From assembly GCA_946478525.1 (NCBI GenBank), contig CAMLCH010000036.1, positions 1 to 25,580 on the forward strand: a DNA stretch of 25,580 nucleotides, given 5' to 3'. The DNA comes from Snodgrassella alvi_G. GTDB taxonomy: Bacteria > Pseudomonadota > Gammaproteobacteria > Burkholderiales > Neisseriaceae. Positions 7,229-15,100 of this stretch are shown piece by piece; position 1 is the stretch's first letter; every line of letters starts with the position of its first letter. The translations under genes were made by a program, and so were the position numbers. Under the pieces are notes generated by a model. The model was not told the origin of the DNA. It made no database searches and saw only the letters and a program-made list of their open reading frames with translations.

Positions 7229-8302
7229 ATGCAGGAAGATACACCGTTTGCAGGTGACTATGGCTTGGCAAACAATGATGTTAGATCTTTAAAAAAAGGT
7301 GCTGATGCGAAAAGAACTTTAGCTGTTGCTCCTATGCTAGACTGGACTGACCGGCATTATCGTTATATGGCTAGATTAATCAGTAAACACACTTGGTTAT
7401 ACAGTGAAATGGTTAATGCTAATGCTGTTGTACACGGTGACAGTAAGCGTTTACTGATGTTTAATTCGCAGGAACACCCCATTGCTCTACAGTTGGGCGG
7501 TAGTGAACCGGCTATTCTGGCTCGTGCGGCTAAAATTGCTGCCGGCTATGGTTATGACGAGATTAATCTGAACTGTGGCTGTCCCAGTCCCAGAGTACAA
7601 AAAGGGGCTTTTGGAGCCTGTCTGATGCGCGAAGTTGAACTGGTCGCACAGTGTCTGAATGCTATGCAGGAAGCGGTAGATATTCCGGTGACGATTAAGC
7701 ATCGCATTGGTTTAGACAAGGAAACAGCCTATCAGCCTTTGGCAGATTTTGTTGGTACGTTGCGGGAACAGACTGCGTGCCGGATTTTTATTGTGCATGC
7801 CCGCAATGCCTGGCTGGCAGGACTATCACCCAAAGATAACCGCGATATACCGCCTCTGCGTTATGATTATGTTTATCGTCTGAAACAGGAATTCCCCGAT
7901 TTACAAATTATTCTGAATGGTGGTGTGACGAGTAATGCAGAAATTAAACAACACTTGCAATATGTTGACGGGGTGATGGTCGGACGCGAGGCTTATCATA
8001 ATCCGATGTTAATGCAGCACTGGGATGCTCTATTTTATGGTGATCAGCACCAAGCCATCGATCATGAGGAAGTGGTGTCCGGTTTAGTGGAATATGTACA
8101 ACATGAACTGCAGCATTCTGATGTGTCTTTACAGCATATGGCGCGCCATTATTTAGGCTTAATGCATGGCTTAGTCGGCGCACGGCAATGGCGGCGTATG
8201 CTTTCAGATGCGAGTTTGTTAAAAAATAATAATGCGAAGCTGATTCTGGACGCCTGGCAATTTATTAAAAATCAATCGGTGAACCGATCTGAAGCTATTT
8301 GA
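7229..8302 (+). CDS. dusA: tRNA-dihydrouridine(20/20a) synthase DusA
   Basis: A 357-residue FMN-dependent TIM-barrel enzyme that reduces uridine to dihydrouridine in the tRNA D-loop. Diagnostic motifs are VAPMLDWTDRHYRY (residues ~33-46), SEMVNANAVVHG (59-70), LQLGG (~87-91), and the active-site block NLNCGCPSPRVQKGAFGACL, in which Cys118 is the catalytic proton donor. Also present are the basic KHRIGLD loop and the FMN phosphate site LNGGVTS...DGVMVGREAY. About 25 residues precede the usual start of the family, and no in-frame ATG lies closer to the core. AAGAG is ~10 nt upstream of the ATG. thyA follows after 37 bp, so dusA-thyA-folA probably form one operon. Confidence 0.95.
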   Translation: MQEDTPFAGDYGLANNDVRSLKKGADAKRTLAVAPMLDWTDRHYRYMARLISKHTWLYSEMVNANAVVHGDSKRLLMFNSQEHPIALQLGGSEPAILARAAKIAAGYGYDEINLNCGCPSPRVQKGAFGACLMREVELVAQCLNAMQEAVDIPVTIKHRIGLDKETAYQPLADFVGTLREQTACRIFIVHARNAWLAGLSPKDNRDIPPLRYDYVYRLKQEFPDLQIILNGGVTSNAEIKQHLQYVDGVMVGREAYHNPMLMQHWDALFYGDQHQAIDHEEVVSGLVEYVQHELQHSDVSLQHMARHYLGLMHGLVGARQWRRMLSDASLLKNNNAKLILDAWQFIKNQSVNRSEAI

Positions 8303-8339
8303 GCTACAATTATTGTATTTTGTACTGGACTATTATTTT

Positions 8340-9134
8340 ATGCAGCAATATCTCGATTTAATGCAACATGTTCTCAATCATGGTGTGGATAAAGGAGATC
8401 GGACAGGCACTGGTACACGTTCGATTTTTGGTTATCAGATGCGCTTTAATCTGGCCGATGGTTTTCCAGTGCTAACGACTAAAAAATTACATTTACGTTC
8501 GATTATTTATGAATTGCTGTGGTTTTTACGCGGTGATACTAATATTGAGTATTTACATGAGCATAATGTCTCTATCTGGGATGAGTGGGCAGATGAAAAC
8601 GGGGATTTAGGTCCTGTTTACGGCTATCAATGGCGTAGCTGGCCTGCTCCAGATGGTCGCCATATTGATCAGATCAGTGGTTTGCTTGAACAGATTAAAA
8701 CTAATCCGGATAGTCGTCGCCTGATTGTGTCGGCGTGGAATCCGGCGCTGGTAGATGAGATGGCTTTGCCTCCTTGTCATGCTCTGTTTCAGTTTTATGT
8801 GGTAAATGGCAAGCTTTCCTGTCAGCTTTATCAGCGCAGTGCTGATATTTTTCTGGGCGTTCCATTTAATATTGCCAGCTATGCTTTGCTTACGATGATG
8901 ATTGCTCAGGTTTGTAATTTACAAGTGGGCGAATTTATTCATACTTTTGGTGATGCGCATTTATACAGTAATCATTTTGAGCAGGCAAAGCTGCAGTTAA
9001 GCCGGACACCGAAAAAGTTACCGGTGATGAAAATCAATCCTGAGGTAACGGATTTATTTGCATTTCAGTTTGAAGACTTTGAGCTGACGGGTTATGACCC
9101 TGATCCACATATTAAAGCACCAGTGGCGGTATAG
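8340..9134 (+). CDS. thyA: Thymidylate synthase ThyA
   Basis: Converts dUMP and methylene-tetrahydrofolate to dTMP and dihydrofolate. The 264-residue protein has the same length as the E. coli enzyme and aligns along its whole length. Visible motifs are DRTGTGTRSIFG, the signature around catalytic Cys146 (ALPPCHALFQFYV), YQRSADIFLGVPFNIASYA and the C-terminal IKAPVAV. I placed the start at the ATG at 8340 (MQQYLDLMQ), which fits the family. An in-frame TTG at 8313 would add nine residues with no homology. GGA at 8327-8329 is a weak ribosome site. folA starts 2 bp after the stop, coupling dihydrofolate production to its recycling. Confidence 0.97.
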   Translation: MQQYLDLMQHVLNHGVDKGDRTGTGTRSIFGYQMRFNLADGFPVLTTKKLHLRSIIYELLWFLRGDTNIEYLHEHNVSIWDEWADENGDLGPVYGYQWRSWPAPDGRHIDQISGLLEQIKTNPDSRRLIVSAWNPALVDEMALPPCHALFQFYVVNGKLSCQLYQRSADIFLGVPFNIASYALLTMMIAQVCNLQVGEFIHTFGDAHLYSNHFEQAKLQLSRTPKKLPVMKINPEVTDLFAFQFEDFELTGYDPDPHIKAPVAV

Positions 9135-9136
9135 CC

Positions 9137-9631
9137 ATGAACACTAAAGTTACTTTAATTGCTGCGTTGGCGGATAATAATTGTATTGGTGAGTCAAATA
9201 CTATTCCCTGGTATGTACCGGAAGATTTTGCTTTTTTTAAGCAATATACGTTAGGTAAGCCGGTGGTAATGGGTCGCAAAACATGGGATTCTTTACCACG
9301 TAAGCCTTTACCCGGACGCGCTAATCTGGTGGTCAGCCGGCAAAATGATTTGCAGCTTGCCGGTGCACAATGTGTTGCCAGTGTGGAAGAAGCGATTTCT
9401 CAGCTTGCAGGTAGCGAGGAAATTATTATTATGGGCGGAGCACAAATTTATCGTTATGCGTTGCCCTTTGCTACCGATCTGCGTCTTACCAGAATTCATA
9501 TCAGTGTTAAGGGCGATACTTTTTTTCCCAATATTACTGCTGATGAATGGCAATTAGTCAGTTCAACAGCTCATAGCAGCAGTCAAAATGGTATTCGCTA
9601 TGATTTTGAACATTATCGGAGAAAAAAATAA
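9137..9631 (+). CDS. folA: Dihydrofolate reductase FolA
   Basis: NADPH-dependent reductase that regenerates tetrahydrofolate after the ThyA reaction; it is the trimethoprim target. The length of 164 residues is normal for a chromosomal enzyme. Motifs are NNCIGESNTIPWYVPEDFAFFK with catalytic Asp30, VVMGRKTWDSLP (NADPH site), PLPGRANLVVSR, and EEIIIMGGAQIY with the GG phosphate loop. It begins 2 bp after thyA, so translation is probably coupled. No clear intrinsic terminator follows; an AT-only hairpin at 9694-9715 is the nearest structure. Confidence 0.97.
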   Translation: MNTKVTLIAALADNNCIGESNTIPWYVPEDFAFFKQYTLGKPVVMGRKTWDSLPRKPLPGRANLVVSRQNDLQLAGAQCVASVEEAISQLAGSEEIIIMGGAQIYRYALPFATDLRLTRIHISVKGDTFFPNITADEWQLVSSTAHSSSQNGIRYDFEHYRRKK

Positions 9632-9748
9632 AATAATTGTGCTCATAAATTTATATGATGATATGTGCTATCAGTAAGTAATATCAGTTTATTTATCAAT
9701 ATTTATTTATTGATATCAAGTTAAATGACAGGGTTTTCTGAATATATT

Positions 9749-9777
9749 TTGACAGTATCAATACTATCGGTCACAAT
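9749..9777 (+). promoter_or_regulatory. Predicted tpx promoter with overlapping palindrome
   Basis: A consensus -35 TTGACA (9749-9754) and CACAAT (9772-9777, four of six matches) are separated by 17 nt. Transcription would start about 30 nt before the tpx ATG. The spacer contains AGTAT-CA-ATACT within a longer imperfect dyad (9751-9768, GAC...ATC), a possible regulator site. A second TTGACA at 9781 is too close to the start to be useful. Confidence 0.45.
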
Positions 9778-9815
9778 AACTTGACACATTATTAACACCA
9801 TCAAAGGAACAATGT

Positions 9816-10316
9816 ATGAGTACTGTTACACTAAAAGGTAATCAGGTAGAAGTCAAAGGACAATTTCCGCAAACCGGTAGTCAGGCAGCGGATTTTACGT
9901 TGGTTAATGCTGAATTAAATAATGTCTCTCTGGCCGATTTTGCCGGAAAATATAAAATTCTGAATATTTTTCCCAGTGTCGATACCGGTATCTGTGCTAC
10001 TTCTGTTCGTCGCTTTAATGACGAAGCATCTAAATTGGACAATACGGTAGTTTTATGTATTTCAGCTGATCTGCCTTTCACTCAGGCACGATTTTGTGGC
10101 GCAGAAGGTTTGGAAAATGTCCATACGCTGTCTACGTTCCGCAATCCGGAATTCAAAGATAATTATGGCGTGAACATTGCCTCCGGACCATTGGCCGGTC
10201 TTTGCGCCCGTGCAGTTATTGTATTGAATGAAAATAATCAGGTTTTGCACAGCCAGCTGGTTGCAGAAATTGCTACTGAACCAGATTATGATCTGGCACT
10301 GGCTACAGTAAAATAA
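9816..10316 (+). CDS. tpx: Thiol peroxidase Tpx (atypical 2-Cys peroxiredoxin)
   Basis: Thioredoxin-dependent peroxidase that reduces hydrogen peroxide and alkyl hydroperoxides. The length of 166 residues is typical. The peroxidatic motif NIFPSVDTGICATSVR contains Cys60 with Thr57, and the resolving Cys94 is in ARFCGAEGL, the spacing expected for Tpx rather than AhpC or BCP. The C-terminal LVAEIATEPDYDLAL is also characteristic. AAAGGA lies just upstream of the ATG. The gene is monocistronic, with its own predicted promoter and a strong terminator. Neisserial Tpx is generally considered cytoplasmic, and no signal peptide is present here. Confidence 0.96.
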   Translation: MSTVTLKGNQVEVKGQFPQTGSQAADFTLVNAELNNVSLADFAGKYKILNIFPSVDTGICATSVRRFNDEASKLDNTVVLCISADLPFTQARFCGAEGLENVHTLSTFRNPEFKDNYGVNIASGPLAGLCARAVIVLNENNQVLHSQLVAEIATEPDYDLALATVK

Positions 10317-10333
10317 GTTGTCATTATTTAATC

Positions 10334-10373
10334 AAAAACCTGTGTATCTTTATCGATATTCAGGTTTTTTTTA
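10334..10373 (+). terminator. Intrinsic terminator of tpx
   Basis: AAAAACCTG (10334-10342) pairs with CAGGTTTTT (10361-10369) and runs into a T-rich tract, 18 bases after the tpx stop. It is a clear Rho-independent terminator. Confidence 0.8.
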
Positions 10374-10918
10374 TTAGTTGTATATATTTATTGTTTAGGT
10401 TTCTTCGTTATAAAGCTATGGATTTTTTATAGTTATTTGCTGCTGATTTTTTATTTGAATTGATTAGTGGTAAGATTTATGATGTCTGTGTTCATAGTTG
10501 TTAAAATAATTACCAGCCAAGATGTTATGTAAACTGAATAAAATGGTTACTTTTTTTTATTAAAAGGTATTCTTTATTCAATTAAGTTTATAATCTGTCA
10601 TTTCAGTTATTATAAAAATTATTATTTAATAATTAATTTTTATAGGTTTAGGTTAGTTTGATAGAAAGTTTAGGTATTCTTTAGCGATGATTTCTGTTTA
10701 TATTAGAAATCTTTTTTTCATTGATCTTGATTTATTATCTATCTTATATTGTCTGCATTAATGCTGATGTGTTTCTTTATTTTTCATTTTTTCGTATAAC
10801 TATAAATTAAAATTGGCTATTTTGATCCGTTTAATCCTGAGTTATTCTACATTATTCTAAAAAAATTAATATTTATTTTAAATATTCGATGTTTTGATTT
10901 ATGGATTAAGCGTTATGG
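10374..10918. other. AT-rich intergenic region without a recognisable gene
   Basis: About 545 bases between the convergent tpx and rplY terminators. The composition is visibly far more AT-rich than the genes. I find no ORF of plausible length with a ribosome site, no tRNA, and no GC-rich hairpin. Several T-runs (around 10551-10558 and 10710) lack stems. It may be decayed sequence or hold a short RNA that cannot be recognised by eye. Confidence 0.5.
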
Positions 10919-10961
10919 ATAAAGCAAAAAGAGCTGAATTCTGTGAAGAGAATTCAGCTCT
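10919..10961 (-). terminator. Intrinsic terminator of rplY
   Basis: A perfect 12-bp stem (AGAGCTGAATTC at 10930-10941, GAATTCAGCTCT at 10950-10961, 8-nt loop). On the minus strand it is followed by a T-rich exit (TTTTGCTTT). It lies ~70 bases after the rplY stop and ends the prs-rplY transcript. Confidence 0.8.
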
Positions 10962-11028
10962 CATTGTTAATAATCTGATTAAATTAAATTGCTAATACAA
11001 AGTGGTCTAATCAGTTATTTATGCAAAA

Positions 11029-11604
11029 TTATGCTGTTTTTTTACCGGTTGCAGAAGCAATGGCCAGATTTTCATTGCGGTTTAAGGCAACGCTGGTAAC
11101 GCCGGCTGGGAATACCAGGTCAGTCAGATGACGGATTTCACCCGCACTGATGGTAGCCACATCCAGCTCTAACACAGCAGGAATGTCTTTTGGCAAAGCG
11201 GTAACTTCTACGCTGGTAGCTAATAGAGAAACACGACCACTTTGTAATTTTTCAGCTGGAGAGATAGCTGCATTAACCAGATGTAAGGGTACTTTGATAT
11301 TAACTGGTTTTTTCGCATCAACTGCTTGAAAATCGATATGCTGTACCTGTTGTTTGAATGGGTGCATCTGGAAATCACGGATGATTACGTTGTGCTCTTT
11401 TCCATTCACATCAAGTTTGATAATTGCTGTGTGAAAAGATTCTTTTTCCAGTGCATACCATAGGGTACGATGATCTACGGTAATGGCTACTGGTTCTGTA
11501 CCTTCACCGTAAAGAACGGCAGGTACTTTACCCTCGCGACGCAGGCGGCGGCTCGCACCAGTGCCCTGTGCTTCACGAATTTCTGCTTTGATTTCGTATG
11601 ACAT
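11029..11604 (-). CDS. rplY: 50S ribosomal protein L25, long Ctc type
   Basis: A 5S rRNA-binding protein of the large subunit. The 191-residue form combines the L25 domain (residues ~1-92, with GASRRLRREGKVPAVLYG and the core VIIRDFQMHPFKQQVQHIDF) and the C-terminal TL5/CTC domain (~100-185, IKVPLHLVNAAISPAEKLQSG...LELDVATISAGEIRHLTDL). E. coli has only the first domain. GGAG (11611-11614) lies 6 nt upstream of the ATG. It follows prs by 61 bp, the same order as in Pseudomonas and Neisseria, so it is probably expressed from the prs transcript and ends at the hairpin at 10930-10961. Confidence 0.96.
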   Translation of the reverse strand: MSYEIKAEIREAQGTGASRRLRREGKVPAVLYGEGTEPVAITVDHRTLWYALEKESFHTAIIKLDVNGKEHNVIIRDFQMHPFKQQVQHIDFQAVDAKKPVNIKVPLHLVNAAISPAEKLQSGRVSLLATSVEVTALPKDIPAVLELDVATISAGEIRHLTDLVFPAGVTSVALNRNENLAIASATGKKTA

Positions 11605-11626
11605 TTACTACTCCAAGGTTAATAAC

Positions 11627-11658
11627 GCCGTCATCGGCCGCGACCAGCTTAAGACGGC
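11627..11658 (-). other. Hairpin in the prs-rplY junction
   Basis: GCCGTC (11627-11632) and GACGGC (11653-11658) can pair across a 20-nt loop in the 61-bp gap between prs and rplY. There is no T-run on the minus-strand side, so it is more likely a processing or attenuation structure than a terminator. Its minus-strand 5' arm extends to GCCGTCTTAA, one base away from the neisserial DNA uptake core GCCGTCTGAA. Confidence 0.4.
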
Positions 11659-11665
11659 TTGGTTG

Positions 11666-12652
11666 TTACGGGAGAAATAATGCTCCCGGTATGGCCACAT
11701 CCTCATTAAAGAGGTATGACACGGATTCTTCGTTACTGATACGTCGTACTGTTTCTGCTAACAGACCAGAAATGCTTACCTGACGAATACGATTACAGTT
11801 GCGTGCTTCGTCTGACAGAGGAATGGTATCGGTAACGACAACCTGATCAATATCTGAAGAAGCGATGCGTTCAATAGCTGCACCGGAAAACACCGGATGG
11901 GTTGCATAGGCCAGTACACGTTCGGCTCCGCGCTCTTTTAGGGCTGAAGCTGCTTTACATAGTGTATTGGCGGTATCGATCATATCGTCAATAATCAGGC
12001 AGGTTCGATTCTGAACTTCGCCAATAATGTTCATTACTTCAGCAACATTGGCTTTCGGACGACGTTTGTCAATGATGGCCAGATCTGTACCTAATGTTTT
12101 AGCTACGGCACGTGCACGTACAACACCGCCGATATCAGGACTAACTACGGTAAGGTTTTCGATACGCTGTTTTTCAATATCATTAACCAGAATGGGGGTA
12201 GCATAGATATTATCTACCGGAATATCGAAGAAGCCTTGAATCTGATCAGCATGTAAATCCACTGTAAGTACGCGATCAATACCGGCAGAATATAACATAT
12301 TCGCAACCAGTTTGGCTGAAATGGGGACGCGAACGGAACGCGGACGACGGTCTTGTCGTGCATAACCAAAATAAGGGATGGCAGCGGTAATGCGACCGGC
12401 AGAAGCTCGTTTGAGCGCATCCGCCATGGTCAGAACTTCCATTAGGTTATCGTTTGTTGGTGAGCAGGTCGGTTGTACGATAAACACATCGCGTCCGCGG
12501 ACGTTTTCGAGTAATTCTACTGCTATTTCACCATCGGAAAATTTGCCTACTGAAGCACGTCCTAAAGATATATCAAGATGTCTGGCGACATTGTCAGCCA
12601 ATGCCGGATTAGCGTTACCAGTAAACACCATCAAACTATCGTATGCAGCCAT
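11666..12652 (-). CDS. prs: Ribose-phosphate pyrophosphokinase (PRPP synthetase)
   Basis: Makes PRPP from ribose 5-phosphate and ATP, feeding purine, pyrimidine, histidine, tryptophan and NAD synthesis. Motifs are SDGEIAVELLENVRG, FGYARQDRR (ATP loop), the family signature VDLHADQIQGFFDIPVDN (~131-148), and the PRPP loop CLIIDDMIDTANTL (~218-231). The start is set at the ATG at 12650-12652 (MAAYDSLMVFTG), giving 328 residues. The reading frame stays open to an ATG at 12712, but those 20 extra residues are unlike the family. The upstream ribosome site is weak (AGAAG). It lies downstream of the tRNA-Gln cluster and upstream of rplY. Confidence 0.96.
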   Translation of the reverse strand: MAAYDSLMVFTGNANPALADNVARHLDISLGRASVGKFSDGEIAVELLENVRGRDVFIVQPTCSPTNDNLMEVLTMADALKRASAGRITAAIPYFGYARQDRRPRSVRVPISAKLVANMLYSAGIDRVLTVDLHADQIQGFFDIPVDNIYATPILVNDIEKQRIENLTVVSPDIGGVVRARAVAKTLGTDLAIIDKRRPKANVAEVMNIIGEVQNRTCLIIDDMIDTANTLCKAASALKERGAERVLAYATHPVFSGAAIERIASSDIDQVVVTDTIPLSDEARNCNRIRQVSISGLLAETVRRISNEESVSYLFNEDVAIPGALFLP

Positions 12653-13159
12653 TTCTTCTGTACCTGAGTTTTGTTTAGATTTAATGTAATTTGCGTGAGG
12701 TAGATTTAACATTAATCGAACACTTTATATTAGTCATGAAAGATTGCTGTTATTAAGCCTTAAATCTAACATTTTTACCAAAATTACTGATTCGAATAAT
12801 CAGCATTGCCAAAGCAATCCTGCCCAATTAGCCAGCTTTTATCTGACCACTATCTTTAATCGCTGATACCTGTGGTATCAAACATTATTACTACCCCATT
12901 TGCTTTAATAAGCTATATCAAGTGATAAAACAATATGCATCACGATAAATCAATATTTCGCACAATATAAAAATATTCAGCTTTGATACTGTGCAATTCA
13001 TTTCCGCCTTATGGTTCAATTTAAGCTATGATCCAGTGGACTAAGTTAAATTAGTTTGGTGTGACCCGATATTATGCTCAGGTCTGGCGTAGTTTGAATT
13101 ATACCACTTCTGCTATCTGACTTCCGCCTTTAAGCTAATTTTGCCATTATTAATACATT
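12653..13159. other. Leader/intergenic region upstream of prs
   Basis: About 500 bases between prs and the tRNA terminator, with no credible ORF. It should contain the prs promoter on the minus strand. A TATAAT hexamer reads 13103 to 13098 but lacks a -35. Two imperfect direct repeats sharing TTCCGCCTT and TTAAGCTA occur at 13002-13028 and 13122-13138; the first has an 11-base insertion between the shared blocks. Their function is unknown. Confidence 0.45.
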
Positions 13160-13193
13160 AAATAAGCGTGTAAGTAGACTTACACGCTTATTT
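13160..13193 (-). terminator. Terminator hairpin after the tRNA-Gln cluster
   Basis: A perfect 15-bp stem (arms 13160-13174 and 13179-13193, core AAGCGTGTAAG, 4-base loop) starts a few bases downstream of the last tRNA. The exit tract on the minus strand is AT-rich but not a pure T-run. It probably terminates the lolB-ispE-tRNA transcript. Confidence 0.6.
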
Positions 13194-13198
13194 CTCTG

Positions 13199-13274
13199 TG
13201 GCTGGGGAGGTAGGATTCGAACCTACGCGTACCGGAATCAGAATCCGGGGTCTTAACCACTTGACGACTCCCCA
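13199..13274 (-). tRNA. tRNA-Gln, anticodon CTG
   Basis: A 76-base cloverleaf including the encoded CCA. On the minus strand the acceptor TGGGGAG pairs with CTCCCCA, and the D-arm is GTC...GAC. The anticodon stem CCGGA/TCCGG holds the loop TTCTGAT (anticodon CTG, reads CAG), and the T-arm is GTAGG-TTCGAAT-CCTAC. It is the last of three tandem glutamine tRNAs. Confidence 0.96.
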
Positions 13275-13294
13275 AAAAAGTTATCGTTTCAGTG

Positions 13295-13370
13295 TGGCTG
13301 GGGAGGTAGGATTCGAACCTACGCATACTGGGATCAAAACCCAGTGTCTTAACCACTTGACGACTCCCCA
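13295..13370 (-). tRNA. tRNA-Gln, anticodon TTG (copy 2)
   Basis: Same acceptor, D- and T-arms as its neighbours. The anticodon stem CTGGG/CCCAG holds the loop TTTTGAT, giving anticodon TTG (reads CAA and, with wobble, CAG). CCA is encoded. Its 76 bases match the copy at 13390-13465 throughout. Confidence 0.96.
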
Positions 13371-13389
13371 ACGCTAAAACATTAGCAGT

Positions 13390-13465
13390 TGGCTGGGGAG
13401 GTAGGATTCGAACCTACGCATACTGGGATCAAAACCCAGTGTCTTAACCACTTGACGACTCCCCA
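13390..13465 (-). tRNA. tRNA-Gln, anticodon TTG (copy 1)
   Basis: First of the three tRNAs in transcription order, 10 bases after the ispE stop, so it is very probably processed from the lolB-ispE transcript. The cloverleaf has the loop TTTTGAT in a CTGGG/CCCAG stem, with CCA encoded. tRNA-Gln between ispE and prs is also found in Pseudomonas. Confidence 0.96.
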
Positions 13466-13475
13466 ACAACACATA

Positions 13476-14348
13476 TCATTTATAAAATGGATGCTTGTTT
13501 AATGAAGCAACACAATATGCCTGATGTGCGTTAGAAACTTGGTTGTATACAGCCTGCGCCGTATCTTCATCTACAAAAGCCAGAAATACACATGAACCGG
13601 AACCACTCATCATTGGCTTTCCAAAATTAGCCAATATATTCAGCGCATTTTTAACTTCTGGATATTCAGCGGCAACAACCTTTTGCATGTCATTGCGCCA
13701 GTGCTGTCTCGCTTGAAAGTCTGGCATTATCCGTGGCGTTGAATTCCGTGTCAAGTCTTTATGTGCAAATATTTTCGGGGTGCTGACATGAACTGGGGGC
13801 TTGATAATAACATACCATTGTTTTGGTATTTGAATTTGAGAAAGTTTTTCCCCAATGCCCTGAGCAAAAGCAGTTTGTCCAAATATAAAAAATGGCACAT
13901 CAGCACCCAGTTGCAAACCAAGCTGCTGTAGTTGTATCTGGTTCAGATTAAGCTGCCATAGTTGATTCAAGGCCATAAGTACTAATGCAGCATCAGAACT
14001 ACCTCCGCCCAATCCTCCGCCCATGGGAATATTTTTTTGCAACCAAATATCTGCACCAAGTTTTTTGCCTGACTGCTGACGTAATAATGTTGCCGCACGT
14101 ACAGTTAAATCCTGTTGAGGATCAACATTTTCAATCGGTGTATGCAATTTTATTTCACCACTACTATTCACTCGAAGCCAGAGGCGATCATAAAGGCTGA
14201 TCAGGGTGAATATACTCTCAAGCAAATGATAACCATCGCTACGCCGACCTATAATGCGTAAATCCAGATTGAGCTTTGCCGGAGCCAGCAGGCATTGAGC
14301 GTCTGCTGGTGGTTGCAGGAGGTATTTAGCAGGCTGGTTAGTTGACAC
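13476..14348 (-). CDS. ispE: 4-diphosphocytidyl-2-C-methyl-D-erythritol kinase
   Basis: A GHMP-family kinase of the MEP (non-mevalonate) isoprenoid pathway that phosphorylates CDP-methylerythritol. The 290-residue protein shows the substrate motif APAKLNLDLRI (~22-32), RSDGYHLLESIF, the glycine-rich ATP loop NIPMGGGLGGGSSDAAL (~106-122), GADVPFFIFG, and the C-terminal GSGSCVFLAF. The start codon is GTG at 14346-14348, two bases after the lolB stop, so it is likely translated by coupling. The ~20 residues before the conserved core are longer than in some orthologues, but no better start is visible. The tRNA-Gln cluster follows directly. Confidence 0.95.
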   Translation of the reverse strand: MSTNQPAKYLLQPPADAQCLLAPAKLNLDLRIIGRRSDGYHLLESIFTLISLYDRLWLRVNSSGEIKLHTPIENVDPQQDLTVRAATLLRQQSGKKLGADIWLQKNIPMGGGLGGGSSDAALVLMALNQLWQLNLNQIQLQQLGLQLGADVPFFIFGQTAFAQGIGEKLSQIQIPKQWYVIIKPPVHVSTPKIFAHKDLTRNSTPRIMPDFQARQHWRNDMQKVVAAEYPEVKNALNILANFGKPMMSGSGSCVFLAFVDEDTAQAVYNQVSNAHQAYCVASLNKHPFYK

Positions 14349-14350
14349 AA

Positions 14351-14971
14351 TTAGCTCAGTTTCTGACGTAATTCACACTGTGATGCGATATCATCAGTAC
14401 CAGATTGTGAAAAATCATCAAAGATTAATTTAATTTCAAAACGATTATTGTTTAGCCGGACCATACGCGGGGTATTGCTGTCTTTTAGTATTTCTCTGTG
14501 AATGATCCAGCCTGACTGTTGCAAACTTCCATTTGCCAATATTTTATGAGGTTCATATGCGATCCAGTAGCCTTGTATCCATTGATTCAGATGATCAAAT
14601 GGCAGCGAAAAACCGAGCATCTGCTGGCTTAGCTCTTCAACACTAGTCGCTGTAGTTATCTGTCCATGACTGTCTTCGGCAATGACACCCTGTTTATCCC
14701 GACATAATACGCCAACACTATTGCCTAATGGGGTATTAACTTCAATTGTTTGTACTCGACCCAGACTCTGCCAACTAAAGTTGGCGTAAGAACCTTTACC
14801 ATCGTCTATTACTGACAGCCGTCCAGAACTATCAAAGTCGGCATTTAGCTGATTATCACTGGATTGCCAGTCTGCTTCAGTAGCCCTTTTAACTGTCATT
14901 AAGTTAGTACAAGCGCTTAAAAAAAATATATTTAGTCCTAGCAGAAGGAATTTATTTCGCAGTTTTTGCAT
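14351..14971 (-). CDS. lolB: Outer-membrane lipoprotein receptor LolB
   Basis: Accepts lipoproteins from LolA in the periplasm and inserts them into the outer membrane; LolB is itself a lipoprotein. The 206-residue precursor begins with a short basic segment and a hydrophobic stretch ending in the lipobox LSAC, with Cys21 as the lipidated residue. The following region fits LolB: GRLSV, then FSWQ, IEVNTPLGNSVGVL and LPFDHLNQWIQGY. Overall similarity is low, as is normal for this family, but its place directly upstream of ispE and prs is diagnostic. It is the first gene of the lolB-ispE-tRNA transcript; no clear promoter is seen in the 195 bases before it. Confidence 0.9.
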   Translation of the reverse strand: MQKLRNKFLLLGLNIFFLSACTNLMTVKRATEADWQSSDNQLNADFDSSGRLSVIDDGKGSYANFSWQSLGRVQTIEVNTPLGNSVGVLCRDKQGVIAEDSHGQITTATSVEELSQQMLGFSLPFDHLNQWIQGYWIAYEPHKILANGSLQQSGWIIHREILKDSNTPRMVRLNNNRFEIKLIFDDFSQSGTDDIASQCELRQKLS

Positions 14972-15100
14972 TCTGTTTCTATCCGATAGCTATTATTTTG
15001 CCAATTAAAACAAACCATGTTATCAAGTTATTGCTATTTCACATGATATTTAAAATTTATCTGAGTAAGTTTAAATGATATTCAGGTTAATTAATATTGT

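Noticed and set aside
9694..9715. TATCAAT/ATTGATA hairpin after folA as a terminator
   Set aside because: A 7-bp, AT-only stem without a following T-run; too weak to call.
12653..12712. N-terminal extension of prs to the ATG at 12712
   Set aside because: The 20 residues are not part of the conserved family, and the start MAAYDSLMVFTG matches orthologues.
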